DNA from: Clostridium acidisoli DSM 12555
GTDB taxonomy: Bacteria > Bacillota > Clostridia > Clostridiales > Clostridiaceae
NCBI RefSeq assembly: GCF_900176305.1
Contig: NZ_FWXH01000009.1
Span: forward strand, 1 to 64,000
Length of the DNA: 64,000 nt
Direction: 5' to 3'
This document shows, one piece after another, positions 51,735 through 60,824 of the stretch. Position 1 is the stretch's first letter; each line of letters starts with the position of its first letter. The notes beneath the pieces are model-generated. The model searched no databases, was not told the DNA's origin, and saw only the letters and a list, made by a program, of their open reading frames with translations. The position numbers were made by a program, and so were the translations under genes.

Positions 51735-52949
51735 CTAATTTTTTTCATAAAATTTAAAAAAATCTTCAGTTAAATCCTGAGGATAAAAGGATACGAATAC
51801 AAAATCCGTCTTAACACTATTTATATAATCAGGAATATTTCCTGTATAATACCTTGGATCAATCAAATATACATCAGAACAAACTGTTGATAAAAATGCT
51901 GCAAGTGGCACAGTAACTGAATCCTTTACAAATAAAACTTTTGGACCACTTGGATTATCTTTATTCACAACATGAACAATACCTTGATTACCAAAAAGAT
52001 ATGAAGAATATTTATCTGCTTCTAGTGAATAAGTGCCCTTAGAAGTTCTAAATGGATCCACTGTAAGTAGTGCTTCCTCAAATCTACCATTTAAACGAGT
52101 TTCCTTAGTTCCTGTTTTAGAATAGTAACTATAATTAGTTTTATATTTAGGATAAATTAAAGTAAAATCGTCTACACCAGAATAAGCAATTCCAGTTTTT
52201 CTTCCCATAGAACCTACATAAGAATCCCTATATGTTATAAAATTATAATTGTTTTTATTTGTGTAAAATCCATCCTGATCAATTTTCAAACCGTATCTTG
52301 TGTTAATAATATCTACTAGCTGACTAAATTCAAAAAAAGCTGTTTCTGTTTTCCAGTGATGATCTGTCTTAAAAAACAGTTGATCTTTTGATATGCCACT
52401 TTTGTCCAAATTTTTACGTAAATCTATTGTATCTACATTGTTTTCATTTAGAAGCTTTAAAAATACATCAGCTGTTTCATTTGCATAATTATATGGAATT
52501 CCATATGGAAGTTTTGTATATCCTTTAATATATTTATCCGGAGGCATCATATAGATAAGTTTTGTATTTTTATCTTCAAGCCCCTCCTTAAGAGCCTTTG
52601 TTCTTTTCACAAGTTTATAAACAGGATTGGGTTTTTCCGCAAAAAAAGTATAGTGTAGAAATCCATTTTTATCTTTAATAACTTCAAAATTTGATTCTTC
52701 ATTTTTGTACATCAATTTTTGAATATATCCATATAACTCTATAAATTTATATTTACCATATGTATTATCAGTTATTGTATCTTCTACAGCTTTTATCCTA
52801 TTGCCTAAGGAAACGGAAGGAGCCTTTTCTTGCTTTAAACTTTCTAATATTGGTCTATATGTTACTTTAACATTATAAAAGGAAAATACCAAAAGTATTA
52901 TAATAAATAATATTGTTGTTATAAGTTTTTTAATAAATAATCTTTCCAT
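51735..52949 (-). CDS. DHHW/AlgX-like cell-surface acylation protein
   Basis: The protein (404 aa) has one N-terminal helix and an SGNH-hydrolase-like extracellular domain with the motif FFKTDHHWKTETAFFEF and a VLFVKDSVTVPLAAFL block carrying the Ser of the catalytic set. Such proteins (AlgX, AlgJ, PatB2-like) transfer acetyl groups to polysaccharides and work with an MBOAT partner. Here the MBOAT gene lies 15 nt upstream on the same strand. The polymer is probably the product of the glycosyltransferase in this cluster. Confidence 0.8.
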   Translation of the reverse strand: MERLFIKKLITTILFIIILLVFSFYNVKVTYRPILESLKQEKAPSVSLGNRIKAVEDTITDNTYGKYKFIELYGYIQKLMYKNEESNFEVIKDKNGFLHYTFFAEKPNPVYKLVKRTKALKEGLEDKNTKLIYMMPPDKYIKGYTKLPYGIPYNYANETADVFLKLLNENNVDTIDLRKNLDKSGISKDQLFFKTDHHWKTETAFFEFSQLVDIINTRYGLKIDQDGFYTNKNNYNFITYRDSYVGSMGRKTGIAYSGVDDFTLIYPKYKTNYSYYSKTGTKETRLNGRFEEALLTVDPFRTSKGTYSLEADKYSSYLFGNQGIVHVVNKDNPSGPKVLFVKDSVTVPLAAFLSTVCSDVYLIDPRYYTGNIPDYINSVKTDFVFVSFYPQDLTEDFFKFYEKN

Positions 52950-52964
52950 ACTTCCATTCTCCTT

Positions 52965-54383
52965 TTAAAATTTAAAATAAATAAATGGATTATATGTATT
53001 TTTTACGAGATAGGATATACATATTAAAAATAATCCTATTATACCAAATGGATATAAACACTCTAAAAACCAATACACCTTAGCTTTGTCTACCATAAAT
53101 CTATTAATCCTTTTTGATACTGGTGTAGATAAAATAATTGCTGCTATAAAAAAAATTATATTTTCTTTTATAAACATAAATGTGTAGTCACTCCAAAAAC
53201 CATTATGCACAACTCCAAACATAGACGAAATATACTTTCCAGCCTCTATTAAATCCTTTGATCTAAATATAACCCACCCTAGATTTATAATAAATAATGC
53301 ATAAAGATGTTTATATCTACTCTTTATTTGTAATTGATCAAATGATACTAATTTTTCTAAAGCAATAAACACAAAATTTAAGAAACCCCAAACTACAAAT
53401 GTCCATTCCGCTCCATGCCAAACACCTGTTAACACCCATACAACAAGTAAATTGCGTATTAACTTATCCTTATTTTTAACTCTGGAACCTCCAAGTGGGA
53501 AATATACATAATCTCTAAACCATGTTCCTAAAGAAATGTGCCATCTACGCCAAAATTCTGTTATAGACTTTGAAACATATGGATAATTAAAGTTTTCCTC
53601 AAACTTAAAACCTAGCATTAATCCAATTCCTATTGCCATGTCTGAATACCCAGAAAAATCAAAATAAATTTGTAAAGTATAGGCAATGGCTCCTAACCAA
53701 GCAAGCGTTACTGGTACACTAGAAATAGCATTCATTTGAAAAATTCTATCCACTACAACAGCCATAGTATTAGATAAAAGAACTTTTTTACCAAGTCCTG
53801 TAATAAATCTACATGAACCAACTGAAAATTTTTGCCATGTATGTTTTCGATTTTTAATTTGATCTGCTATATTTTTATATCGTGAAATTGGCCCTGCTAG
53901 AAGTTGTGGAAAAAACGCTATATATAATCCAACATAAATAGGATTTTTTTCGGCTTCAGCCTTTTTCTTATATACATCTATTAAGTAAGATACTGCTTTA
54001 AATGTAAAAAATGAAATTCCTATTGGCAATTGAAGTTTAAGGATTGGTATCCTATAACTTTGAATATTATTTATATTTTGCAAAATGAAGGCTAAATATT
54101 TGAATACAAAAAGCATTCCTAGATTACAAACACATCCAAATATAAGAATATATTTTCCTTTATTTTTTTCTCTATATTTTTGAGCTAATAGACCCAATAT
54201 ATAATTAAACAATATAGAAGCTATCATAATTAAGACGTAACTAGGCTCGCCCCATGCATAAAATATCAAACTTAATATCAAAAGTATAATATTTTGTAAA
54301 GTTTTAGAAAATGATATGCCATAGTACAAAATTAAAACCAAGGGCAAAAAATAAAACATAAATATTACAGTTGAAAATAACAC
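52965..54383 (-). CDS. MBOAT-family O-acyltransferase (AlgI-like)
   Basis: The protein (472 aa) has ten to eleven helices and the MBOAT signature FWRRWHISLGTWFRDYVYFPLGG together with the catalytic His in GVWHGAEWTFVVW. AlgI-type proteins carry acyl groups across the membrane for transfer by a partner such as the DHHW protein next door. A GTG start with AAGGTG upstream. It lies between the putative anchor protein gene and the DHHW gene, in the middle of the exopolysaccharide operon. Confidence 0.9.
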   Translation of the reverse strand: MLFSTVIFMFYFLPLVLILYYGISFSKTLQNIILLILSLIFYAWGEPSYVLIMIASILFNYILGLLAQKYREKNKGKYILIFGCVCNLGMLFVFKYLAFILQNINNIQSYRIPILKLQLPIGISFFTFKAVSYLIDVYKKKAEAEKNPIYVGLYIAFFPQLLAGPISRYKNIADQIKNRKHTWQKFSVGSCRFITGLGKKVLLSNTMAVVVDRIFQMNAISSVPVTLAWLGAIAYTLQIYFDFSGYSDMAIGIGLMLGFKFEENFNYPYVSKSITEFWRRWHISLGTWFRDYVYFPLGGSRVKNKDKLIRNLLVVWVLTGVWHGAEWTFVVWGFLNFVFIALEKLVSFDQLQIKSRYKHLYALFIINLGWVIFRSKDLIEAGKYISSMFGVVHNGFWSDYTFMFIKENIIFFIAAIILSTPVSKRINRFMVDKAKVYWFLECLYPFGIIGLFLICISYLVKNTYNPFIYFKF

Positions 54384-54403
54384 TTCAAATCACCTTTTTA
54401 CAA

Positions 54404-55549
54404 TTAAAAATTTTTATCTTTTGAAATTTCTTTATTCCAAAAGATAAACAGCCCTATGGATAAACAAGTTAGAGTCACTACAAAAATCCTTATACAATTC
54501 ATAAATTTGTCTGATAAAATAAATTCATATTTCCTTCCAATTAATCTTTTAACTTCGTTAGTTTTAGGGATACTTTTACTTGTTCCATCTACTTCTTTTG
54601 CATTTAACGTCCATGATTTATACAAATTAATTTCCTTACTGACGTATATATTGTTATCATTTATTATTGCATCTATTTTTATTTTTTCTGGTTTAATGCC
54701 AGTTTCTACTTTAAGTAAACCATCCTTACTAATAGAAACTCCTTTTTTACTAGTTTCTATCTTATAGCTAATTTTATCTCCATTAGCCTTTACATTTGAA
54801 TCATCCATTTCAGCTTTATATTGTGAAATAGATTCACCTGCTACTGGTATTTGCACCTGATTCTCACCTTGTATGGAAAAATTCAAATTACCATATTGGT
54901 TTATTTTCGAATTATATTCTATTAATTTAAAATCACTGAGGCTAAAGTTTTGCTCTTTATTTTCTGCTGTGGTTTGAGCAATTCCCCAATATAATATTTT
55001 TGAAATATTATATATTTTATCCTGTTTATCTTGCCCCTCTTTACCTAAACTATTAAAGGGAACATATATGCTTCCTTTAAAACCCTTGGGAATTGAAATA
55101 GTTCCATAAGAAGGTGTTACCATTTCTAATAAATCACTATCTTCTTTTTTGATCAGTACATTTTTATCATTTGACACCGATAAAAATGTACCATCTATTT
55201 GTTTTATAATGAAATTAATTCTAAGTTCATCATTAGATTGATTCTCAATATCAAAAGAAATCATTCCATAACTATCTAAGTTCATATACATCTCATTGTA
55301 AATATTAGAAGTATAATATCCCTTTTTTAAATTTTTAGAATTCACATTAACACTTAAAATATATTTATTGTTATCTTTTCTTAAGTCATACCTAACATTA
55401 GCCCCATTAGACGTGTTTTTTATATTGCTAGGGTCAAGCTGTGTTATGCTCCCTTCTTCTACTGCCTTTACAGTAATCCCAGTACTTAAAATCAATAATA
55501 CTATATAAAAAAACGTCAATGTACTCTTTATAAGTTTACTAAAAATCAC
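54404..55549 (-). CDS. Membrane-anchored extracellular protein of the polysaccharide cluster
   Basis: The protein (381 aa) has a signal peptide or anchor (about 8-28), an extracellular region rich in beta strands without cysteines, and one C-terminal helix (about 350-370) with a short cytoplasmic tail. No family is recognised. The topology and its place directly after the GT2-PilZ gene resemble BcsB-like partners that guide a nascent polymer, so that role is suggested. GTG start with GGAGG upstream. Confidence 0.6.
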   Translation of the reverse strand: MIFSKLIKSTLTFFYIVLLILSTGITVKAVEEGSITQLDPSNIKNTSNGANVRYDLRKDNNKYILSVNVNSKNLKKGYYTSNIYNEMYMNLDSYGMISFDIENQSNDELRINFIIKQIDGTFLSVSNDKNVLIKKEDSDLLEMVTPSYGTISIPKGFKGSIYVPFNSLGKEGQDKQDKIYNISKILYWGIAQTTAENKEQNFSLSDFKLIEYNSKINQYGNLNFSIQGENQVQIPVAGESISQYKAEMDDSNVKANGDKISYKIETSKKGVSISKDGLLKVETGIKPEKIKIDAIINDNNIYVSKEINLYKSWTLNAKEVDGTSKSIPKTNEVKRLIGRKYEFILSDKFMNCIRIFVVTLTCLSIGLFIFWNKEISKDKNF

Positions 55550-55566
55550 TTTGTAGGCCTCCGACT

Positions 55567-57846
55567 TTATAGATAATCCATCTCATCGACTTCATAAATT
55601 AATTCATTTGTTTTTGATTTTATTATTTCTAAATCCTTCTCGCTACCTTCATTAATCCATTCAATAAGTCTTTCCTTTAGCTCATAATCTTTTGAGACAA
55701 TTTCATGATTTTCAATTTTATAAAGATAAATAGATGACTTATCTGTTTTTTCATTGTTTATTATTTTCTCCAAAATACAGATAATTATTTTATTATCATT
55801 AATTTGTAGTGTTAATTTTTTTTCTAATTCTTTAGACTTATCAGCTTTTAAAGTTAAATATTCATAATTAAATGTTTCCACTTTTACTTCACCGCATTCC
55901 TCTGATATTAAAACTTTATCCAATTCAATGCGTGGAAGTTTTCTTTTAAATAAAATTGTCTTTTTATTTCTAGTTAGCAAATTCACTCTAATGTCATCAA
56001 AAATACTACTATTTTTATCTAAATTTCTAGGCAAAGATGGTTCTCTATCATAAGTAATATTTAATAATTGTTTGTAATTTTTTTCATCTATATTAGTTAT
56101 CTTAAAAGCATATCTCCACTTGTCACCTGATTTATCAACACGCACAACCATACCTTCAAATTCACAACTGTATCTTTTGTTTACTATTGACAGCTTTACA
56201 TCTATATCATATGGAATGAACTCTGGATAATCCAGCAAAACAGCTACACCACCCTCCGATATATCAGTGGTATTGCCTTTAATTCCATTTTCATCATATA
56301 AAATAACACATGACTCTTCTACAGGAACTCTCTCAGCTTTACGAAATGATTTTCTGCCAAACATAAAAAATATTGCCATTAATATATTGTAAAAATTCAC
56401 AATAAGCCAAAATAAAACAACGCTATAAGCTGGTGAGCCAGAATTAAAAATCATCTTAATACAATTTCCTATTCCTATTACAGAAAGTATTGCAAAAAAT
56501 ATGTGTGGTATTGCCTTTCTAAGTCTGTATTTTGAATCATCTTGTGCTCCGTCTTTTCTTGTAACCAAAAATTTGTTTTGAGAAATACCAAAGGTCTCTA
56601 GTAATACTGGAATAATAAGATATGGAAATAAAATGGTTTCGTATATGTTTGTCCACTTTGTCGTCCTTATATTTTTAGATAATTTTTTAAGTGACGCATT
56701 ACTCAGTAAATACATTGGCAGCCAAAAAATTAACACTTCCAAAAGATTGCACTTAACAACGATTATTCCAAAAACAGAGAACAATATGGGAGCCATAATG
56801 TAAACCAATCTTTTTATCCCTGAATACCAATAAGAAATTGCAGAGATATAACTAAGTTTCTGAGCAAAATTAAGACCTTTTCTAAATAATATATTCAGCT
56901 TTTTACCCGTTTGAATACAACCTCTTGACCATCTTTCCCGTTGCTTAATTAAACTTGGTAAGTCTGCCGGTGCAAGTCCTGAAGCATGGATTTCATCAAT
57001 TGCATAACACCTATATCCCCTGCTTTGAATGATAATACCAGTTGCAAAATCCTCAGTTATTGCCTTTGTATAAAAACCCCCTATTTCCTCTAGAGCTTCA
57101 CGTGCTATAACAGTATTTGTTCCACCATAAATAACTGAATTACTTTTATTCTTTGAGATTTGAACATCTCTATAAAAATAATCTTGTTCATTGGGAATTC
57201 TCTCCTCTGAAAAAAGATAATATTGAAATAAATCCGTATTGTAAAAACTTTGTGGTGTTTGGACAAAACCTACCTTTTCTTCTACAAGAAAATAAGGCAC
57301 AGTTGCTGTTAAAAAATCATGCATTGGAATCATATCTGCATCAAAGGTCACAATTAAAGGTGATTTTGAATTTGCGAGAGCATTGTTTAAATTTCCTGCC
57401 TTTGCATCCTTTCTGTCATTACGTGTTACATAATTTATATTCATAGCTGTAGCTAGTTCTCTCATTTCTTCCCTATTGCCATCATCACATAAATAAATAT
57501 GCACTTTAGACTTATCTGGATAGTCCATATTGTTACATCCATTTATAGTTTTATAAAGCAATTCCTTAGGCTCATTGTAAGTAGCAATAAAAACATCTAT
57601 ATGTGGATATATTTCTTTTGGTACTTCCTGTCTTTCTGGATATTTTATCTCAGACATATTGTAGTAATGTATTGCAGCTTCAAACATACCTAAAATTTCA
57701 ACAGCTAGTAATATAATTGCACAAACTATAGATATGATGTTGTCTCCAAACGGGATTGTATATAATGTTCTCCAAATTAAATAAATAATAGTCATTAATA
57801 CAGTACCAATAATTAAAAGATGATTTTTTATTATTTTAAATTTCAT
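55567..57846 (-). CDS. Cellulose-synthase-like GT2 glycosyltransferase with PilZ domain
   Basis: The enzyme (759 aa) polymerises a sugar nucleotide and extrudes the chain through its own membrane helices. GT2 motifs are intact: DAD (169-171), QTPQ near 197, TED (264-266) and QRERW (302-306). Helices lie near 15-60 and 330-495. A PilZ domain follows with RKAER (502-506) and DISEGG (528-533), the two c-di-GMP contacts. The last 150 residues are a domain I do not recognise. The ATG is chosen for GAGGG about 10 nt upstream. It is the first gene of the operon. The polymer may be a cellulose-like glucan, but this is not determined by the motifs. Confidence 0.88.
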   Translation of the reverse strand: MKFKIIKNHLLIIGTVLMTIIYLIWRTLYTIPFGDNIISIVCAIILLAVEILGMFEAAIHYYNMSEIKYPERQEVPKEIYPHIDVFIATYNEPKELLYKTINGCNNMDYPDKSKVHIYLCDDGNREEMRELATAMNINYVTRNDRKDAKAGNLNNALANSKSPLIVTFDADMIPMHDFLTATVPYFLVEEKVGFVQTPQSFYNTDLFQYYLFSEERIPNEQDYFYRDVQISKNKSNSVIYGGTNTVIAREALEEIGGFYTKAITEDFATGIIIQSRGYRCYAIDEIHASGLAPADLPSLIKQRERWSRGCIQTGKKLNILFRKGLNFAQKLSYISAISYWYSGIKRLVYIMAPILFSVFGIIVVKCNLLEVLIFWLPMYLLSNASLKKLSKNIRTTKWTNIYETILFPYLIIPVLLETFGISQNKFLVTRKDGAQDDSKYRLRKAIPHIFFAILSVIGIGNCIKMIFNSGSPAYSVVLFWLIVNFYNILMAIFFMFGRKSFRKAERVPVEESCVILYDENGIKGNTTDISEGGVAVLLDYPEFIPYDIDVKLSIVNKRYSCEFEGMVVRVDKSGDKWRYAFKITNIDEKNYKQLLNITYDREPSLPRNLDKNSSIFDDIRVNLLTRNKKTILFKRKLPRIELDKVLISEECGEVKVETFNYEYLTLKADKSKELEKKLTLQINDNKIIICILEKIINNEKTDKSSIYLYKIENHEIVSKDYELKERLIEWINEGSEKDLEIIKSKTNELIYEVDEMDYL

Positions 57847-57892
57847 TTGATTAACACCCTCTCCCATAATTGTATTTCCATGATAAAACTAA

Positions 57893-57935
57893 AGCCAACC
57901 ATAGATATATTTTTTAAAAATATCAACAGTTGGCT
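57893..57935 (-). terminator. Hairpin between the ars operon and the GT2 gene
   Basis: AGCCAAC (57893-57899) pairs with GTTGGCT (57929-57935) around an inner AT-rich stem (GATAT/ATATC). On the minus strand TTTAGTTTTA follows. It would stop readthrough from the ars operon or act as a leader attenuator of the polysaccharide operon. Confidence 0.55.
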
Positions 57936-58154
57936 GGTTGCAATACTAATTCTAACTTTTTCAAATGTCTAGTTCATAAAAATTTTCCGCTATTTCCTTA
58001 ATATAAAATTCATAATATTCAATTAATATATTGTATATTATCATATTCAATGACAATATACAATATATTTCGACAATTATTTTCGCACAATTTTATATTT
58101 AATTAAATAAATTTCAATAATTTTCTACATTTACAGTTATTTTATTATATATTA
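57936..58154. other. Intergenic region with an AT-only palindrome
   Basis: A 15-bp perfect inverted repeat (AATATATTGTATATT 58025-58039 with AATATACAATATATT 58055-58069) surrounds a 15-nt centre. It may be an operator for the polysaccharide operon, or a hairpin. The rest is AT-rich and non-coding. Confidence 0.4.
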
Positions 58155-58643
58155 TTATTTGATGAGCGATAAAACATCATAGATTTCTGGATATTCAAAT
58201 ATTTTTTTCAATAAAAGCATGTCCTTAAATTCTTCAATAGATACCAATTTCACATCACTAACTTCTTCTGCCTGCAGGATCAATTTTGATAAATCAACAT
58301 TTTTGTATACAAAATATATATCCCAAATGGTATCTGTACGAATTATTCTTCTAACAAATTTTAAATCATCTCTTTTAATGGATATGCCTATTTCTTCTTT
58401 TACTTCTCTAATAGATCCATTTAATGTATCCTCTCCACTAATCATACAACCTGTAGTTAGTGCCCATATGTTAGGGAGTACTTCTCTGTTACTAGACCTT
58501 CTCTGTATTAATATTTCAGACTTGTCATTGATTATCCATACTTCAGTAGCTAAGTGATGTTCTCCACTATTTAAAATATCAGTCCGTTTCTTTATTTTTC
58601 CCGTTTTGAACCCTCTACTATCATATATGTCCCACATTTCCAT
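58155..58643 (-). CDS. NUDIX hydrolase
   Basis: The protein (162 aa) has a NUDIX box (GSIREVKEEIGI, preceded by GCMISGEDTLN) of the IPP-isomerase/YfcD-like subgroup (MWDIYDSRGFKTGKI at the start, then HLATEVWIIN). It hydrolyses a nucleoside diphosphate derivative; the substrate is unknown. It follows the arsA gene by 21 nt on the same strand and may be the last gene of the arsenic operon, where no function is known for it. Confidence 0.82.
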   Translation of the reverse strand: MEMWDIYDSRGFKTGKIKKRTDILNSGEHHLATEVWIINDKSEILIQRRSSNREVLPNIWALTTGCMISGEDTLNGSIREVKEEIGISIKRDDLKFVRRIIRTDTIWDIYFVYKNVDLSKLILQAEEVSDVKLVSIEEFKDMLLLKKIFEYPEIYDVLSLIK

Positions 58644-58664
58644 AAGTACGCCTCCGATCTACCA

Positions 58665-60404
58665 TTATAAGTCCATTAACTTTTCACATTTTAAATCTTC
58701 TGATTTCCATGAAATTATAGCAAAATTGCCCTTTGAAATTTCATTTACTCGATTTATCCAAGTTATTTCATTACTTGCTTTAGCTTTAAGAATTTCATTT
58801 CTAGTGTCTGCTGCCCAAAAACTTGAATTTATAACCCACCATTTGCTATTAATTTCTGCTCTCTTTAAATCTGCCTCTAACCTAGCAGCTTCATATACAG
58901 GCGTAGCTTCAGCTAAAGCTATAATAACAACTTCTGTCTCATTGTGATTTTTAAGTCTTGGTAACAGTTTTTTAACTGCTTCTGGTATATCACCTTGTGA
59001 ACGTTGTATTTCTTTATTATAGCTTTCTGTAGAATCTAGGAGTAATAAAGTGTGTCCTGTTGGTGCTGTATCAATAACCACCACATCATTATTTGAGTTC
59101 TCAACTATTTCTGCAAAAGCTCTAAACACAGCAATTTCCTGTGTACAAGGTGATCTTAAATCTTCTTCTATATACGCTATATCTTCTTCAGTCATTGATT
59201 CTCTTGCTTTTTTTAAAACTTCCCCTTTATAATTTTCTAATTCTTTTTTTTCATCAATATGACTTAAAGTAACGCCAAAGGAATCATCCAAAACAAATTT
59301 TAGATGTGCAGCTGGATCAGTAGTCGCTAAGTGTACTTTTCTTCCTTTTTTTGCAATACCCATAGCAATAGCTGCTGCTATAGTAGTTTTACCAACTCCA
59401 CCTTTTCCCATAGTGAAAATCACTTTTTTATTGGTGTTGTATAAATCTTCAATAACCGTATTTAGTTTTAAAACTTTATTAATGTTCATACTTTCATTAA
59501 CATATTTAATTTTGTCTTCTTTTAAAAAAGTTCTTATATTTTCAATCCCTGTTACATTATATGCTCTTAATGGAATCTCATATTTTTCTAAAGACTTCAA
59601 ATGTTCAGGCATTTCTTTTAATGCCTTTTGTTGCTTTACATAAAGTTCATTTGAAACATTATCATCATGACTTTTCAGAACCCCATTTATAACTAACATC
59701 TGATTATTTATGCCTATATCCTTGAGTTCCTTAGATGCTCTCTCTGCCTCCTTCAAAGGCACTTTTTCTGGACGAGACACAAGTATAAGCATAGTTTTAT
59801 GTCCATCGGCTAAGGTTTCCACTGCTTTTTTGTAAGTCTCTTTTTTACTTTCAAGACCTGCTAATTGCCCTAAGCAAGATGCTCCGTGCGTGCTTTCATC
59901 TATAAACCCACTCCATGCTGATGGTAGCTGCAACATTCTTAATGTATGTCCTGTAGGTGCAGTATCAAATATAATATAATCAAATTCTTTCTCTGTCTTT
60001 TTATCCGTTATAAAATTAGAGAATTCATTAAAAGCTGAAATCTCTACTGTACAAGAACCTGAAAGTTGTTCTTCCATATTTTTTATTACAGCATCTGGAA
60101 GTTTGCCTCTATATGGTGACACAACACTCTCTTTATACTCTTTAGCTGCTTCTTCTGGATTGAAATTTGCTACAATTAAATTTGGAACCTCCTTAATTAT
60201 AACCCCTTTATTATCTAACTTTGTATTAAACACATCCTGCAAGTTTGAAGCAGGATCTGTGCTAACAAGCATAATCTTCTTTCCTTGATCTGCTAAATTT
60301 ACTGCAACGGCACAAGCTGTGGATGTTTTTCCTACTCCACCTTTGCCAGTAAAAAACAGATATTTAGTTAGTTTTATATTATTAAGATTAAAAGCATCTA
60401 TCAT
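58665..60404 (-). CDS. arsA: Arsenite-translocating ATPase ArsA
   Basis: ArsA (579 aa) is the two-domain ATPase that energises arsenite efflux. Both halves have Walker A (GKGGVGKTS and GKGGVGKTT), a STDPA/TTDPA switch and the DTAPTGHTL signature. The As(III)-binding Cys are present (GSCTVEISAF, ASCLGQL and SPCTQEIAVF). It follows arsD by 21 nt. ArsA normally works with ArsB; here the membrane partner is Acr3, a pairing known from some Firmicutes. Confidence 0.93.
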   Translation of the reverse strand: MIDAFNLNNIKLTKYLFFTGKGGVGKTSTACAVAVNLADQGKKIMLVSTDPASNLQDVFNTKLDNKGVIIKEVPNLIVANFNPEEAAKEYKESVVSPYRGKLPDAVIKNMEEQLSGSCTVEISAFNEFSNFITDKKTEKEFDYIIFDTAPTGHTLRMLQLPSAWSGFIDESTHGASCLGQLAGLESKKETYKKAVETLADGHKTMLILVSRPEKVPLKEAERASKELKDIGINNQMLVINGVLKSHDDNVSNELYVKQQKALKEMPEHLKSLEKYEIPLRAYNVTGIENIRTFLKEDKIKYVNESMNINKVLKLNTVIEDLYNTNKKVIFTMGKGGVGKTTIAAAIAMGIAKKGRKVHLATTDPAAHLKFVLDDSFGVTLSHIDEKKELENYKGEVLKKARESMTEEDIAYIEEDLRSPCTQEIAVFRAFAEIVENSNNDVVVIDTAPTGHTLLLLDSTESYNKEIQRSQGDIPEAVKKLLPRLKNHNETEVVIIALAEATPVYEAARLEADLKRAEINSKWWVINSSFWAADTRNEILKAKASNEITWINRVNEISKGNFAIISWKSEDLKCEKLMDL

Positions 60405-60425
60405 AATTATTCCTCTTTTCTTTAT

Positions 60426-60797
60426 TTAACAACATCCACCTTTACAATCACAGTCTTTAGTTTTAAATTTAACACCAGTTTTTAAATAATCTTCTGTAAT
60501 ATCAAGGAACTTACAAAACTCATCATTGGTTGGATATGCTTTTGTTTTCAATACGTTATCGTCAACTATAGTCACTGGAAGCACTTCTACTCCAGAATTA
60601 TTTAGTAATTCATTTATTAACTTGTTATCAACGAAAGCCTGCGGATTATTTGATAAATTATGTCTTTGAATTACAATGCCCTTTTTATTTAAAGTATTTA
60701 ATACTGTAGATACTCTTAGTAATTCAGGATCCACCCCTGGACCGCATAAACCTGTGGAACAACACATAGCTGGTTCAAAAATAATCATTTTTTTCAT
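60426..60797 (-). CDS. arsD: Arsenite metallochaperone ArsD
   Basis: ArsD (123 aa) hands As(III) to ArsA. The essential Cys12-Cys13 and Cys18 are in place (AMCCSTGLCGPG), and the C-terminal CDCKGGCC adds two further vicinal pairs. It lies 27 nt after the CoA-disulfide reductase gene and before arsA, as expected for a chaperone-pump pair. Confidence 0.93.
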   Translation of the reverse strand: MKKMIIFEPAMCCSTGLCGPGVDPELLRVSTVLNTLNKKGIVIQRHNLSNNPQAFVDNKLINELLNNSGVEVLPVTIVDDNVLKTKAYPTNDEFCKFLDITEDYLKTGVKFKTKDCDCKGGCC

Positions 60798-60824
60798 AAA
60801 TTATATCTCCTTTATTCTTACAAT

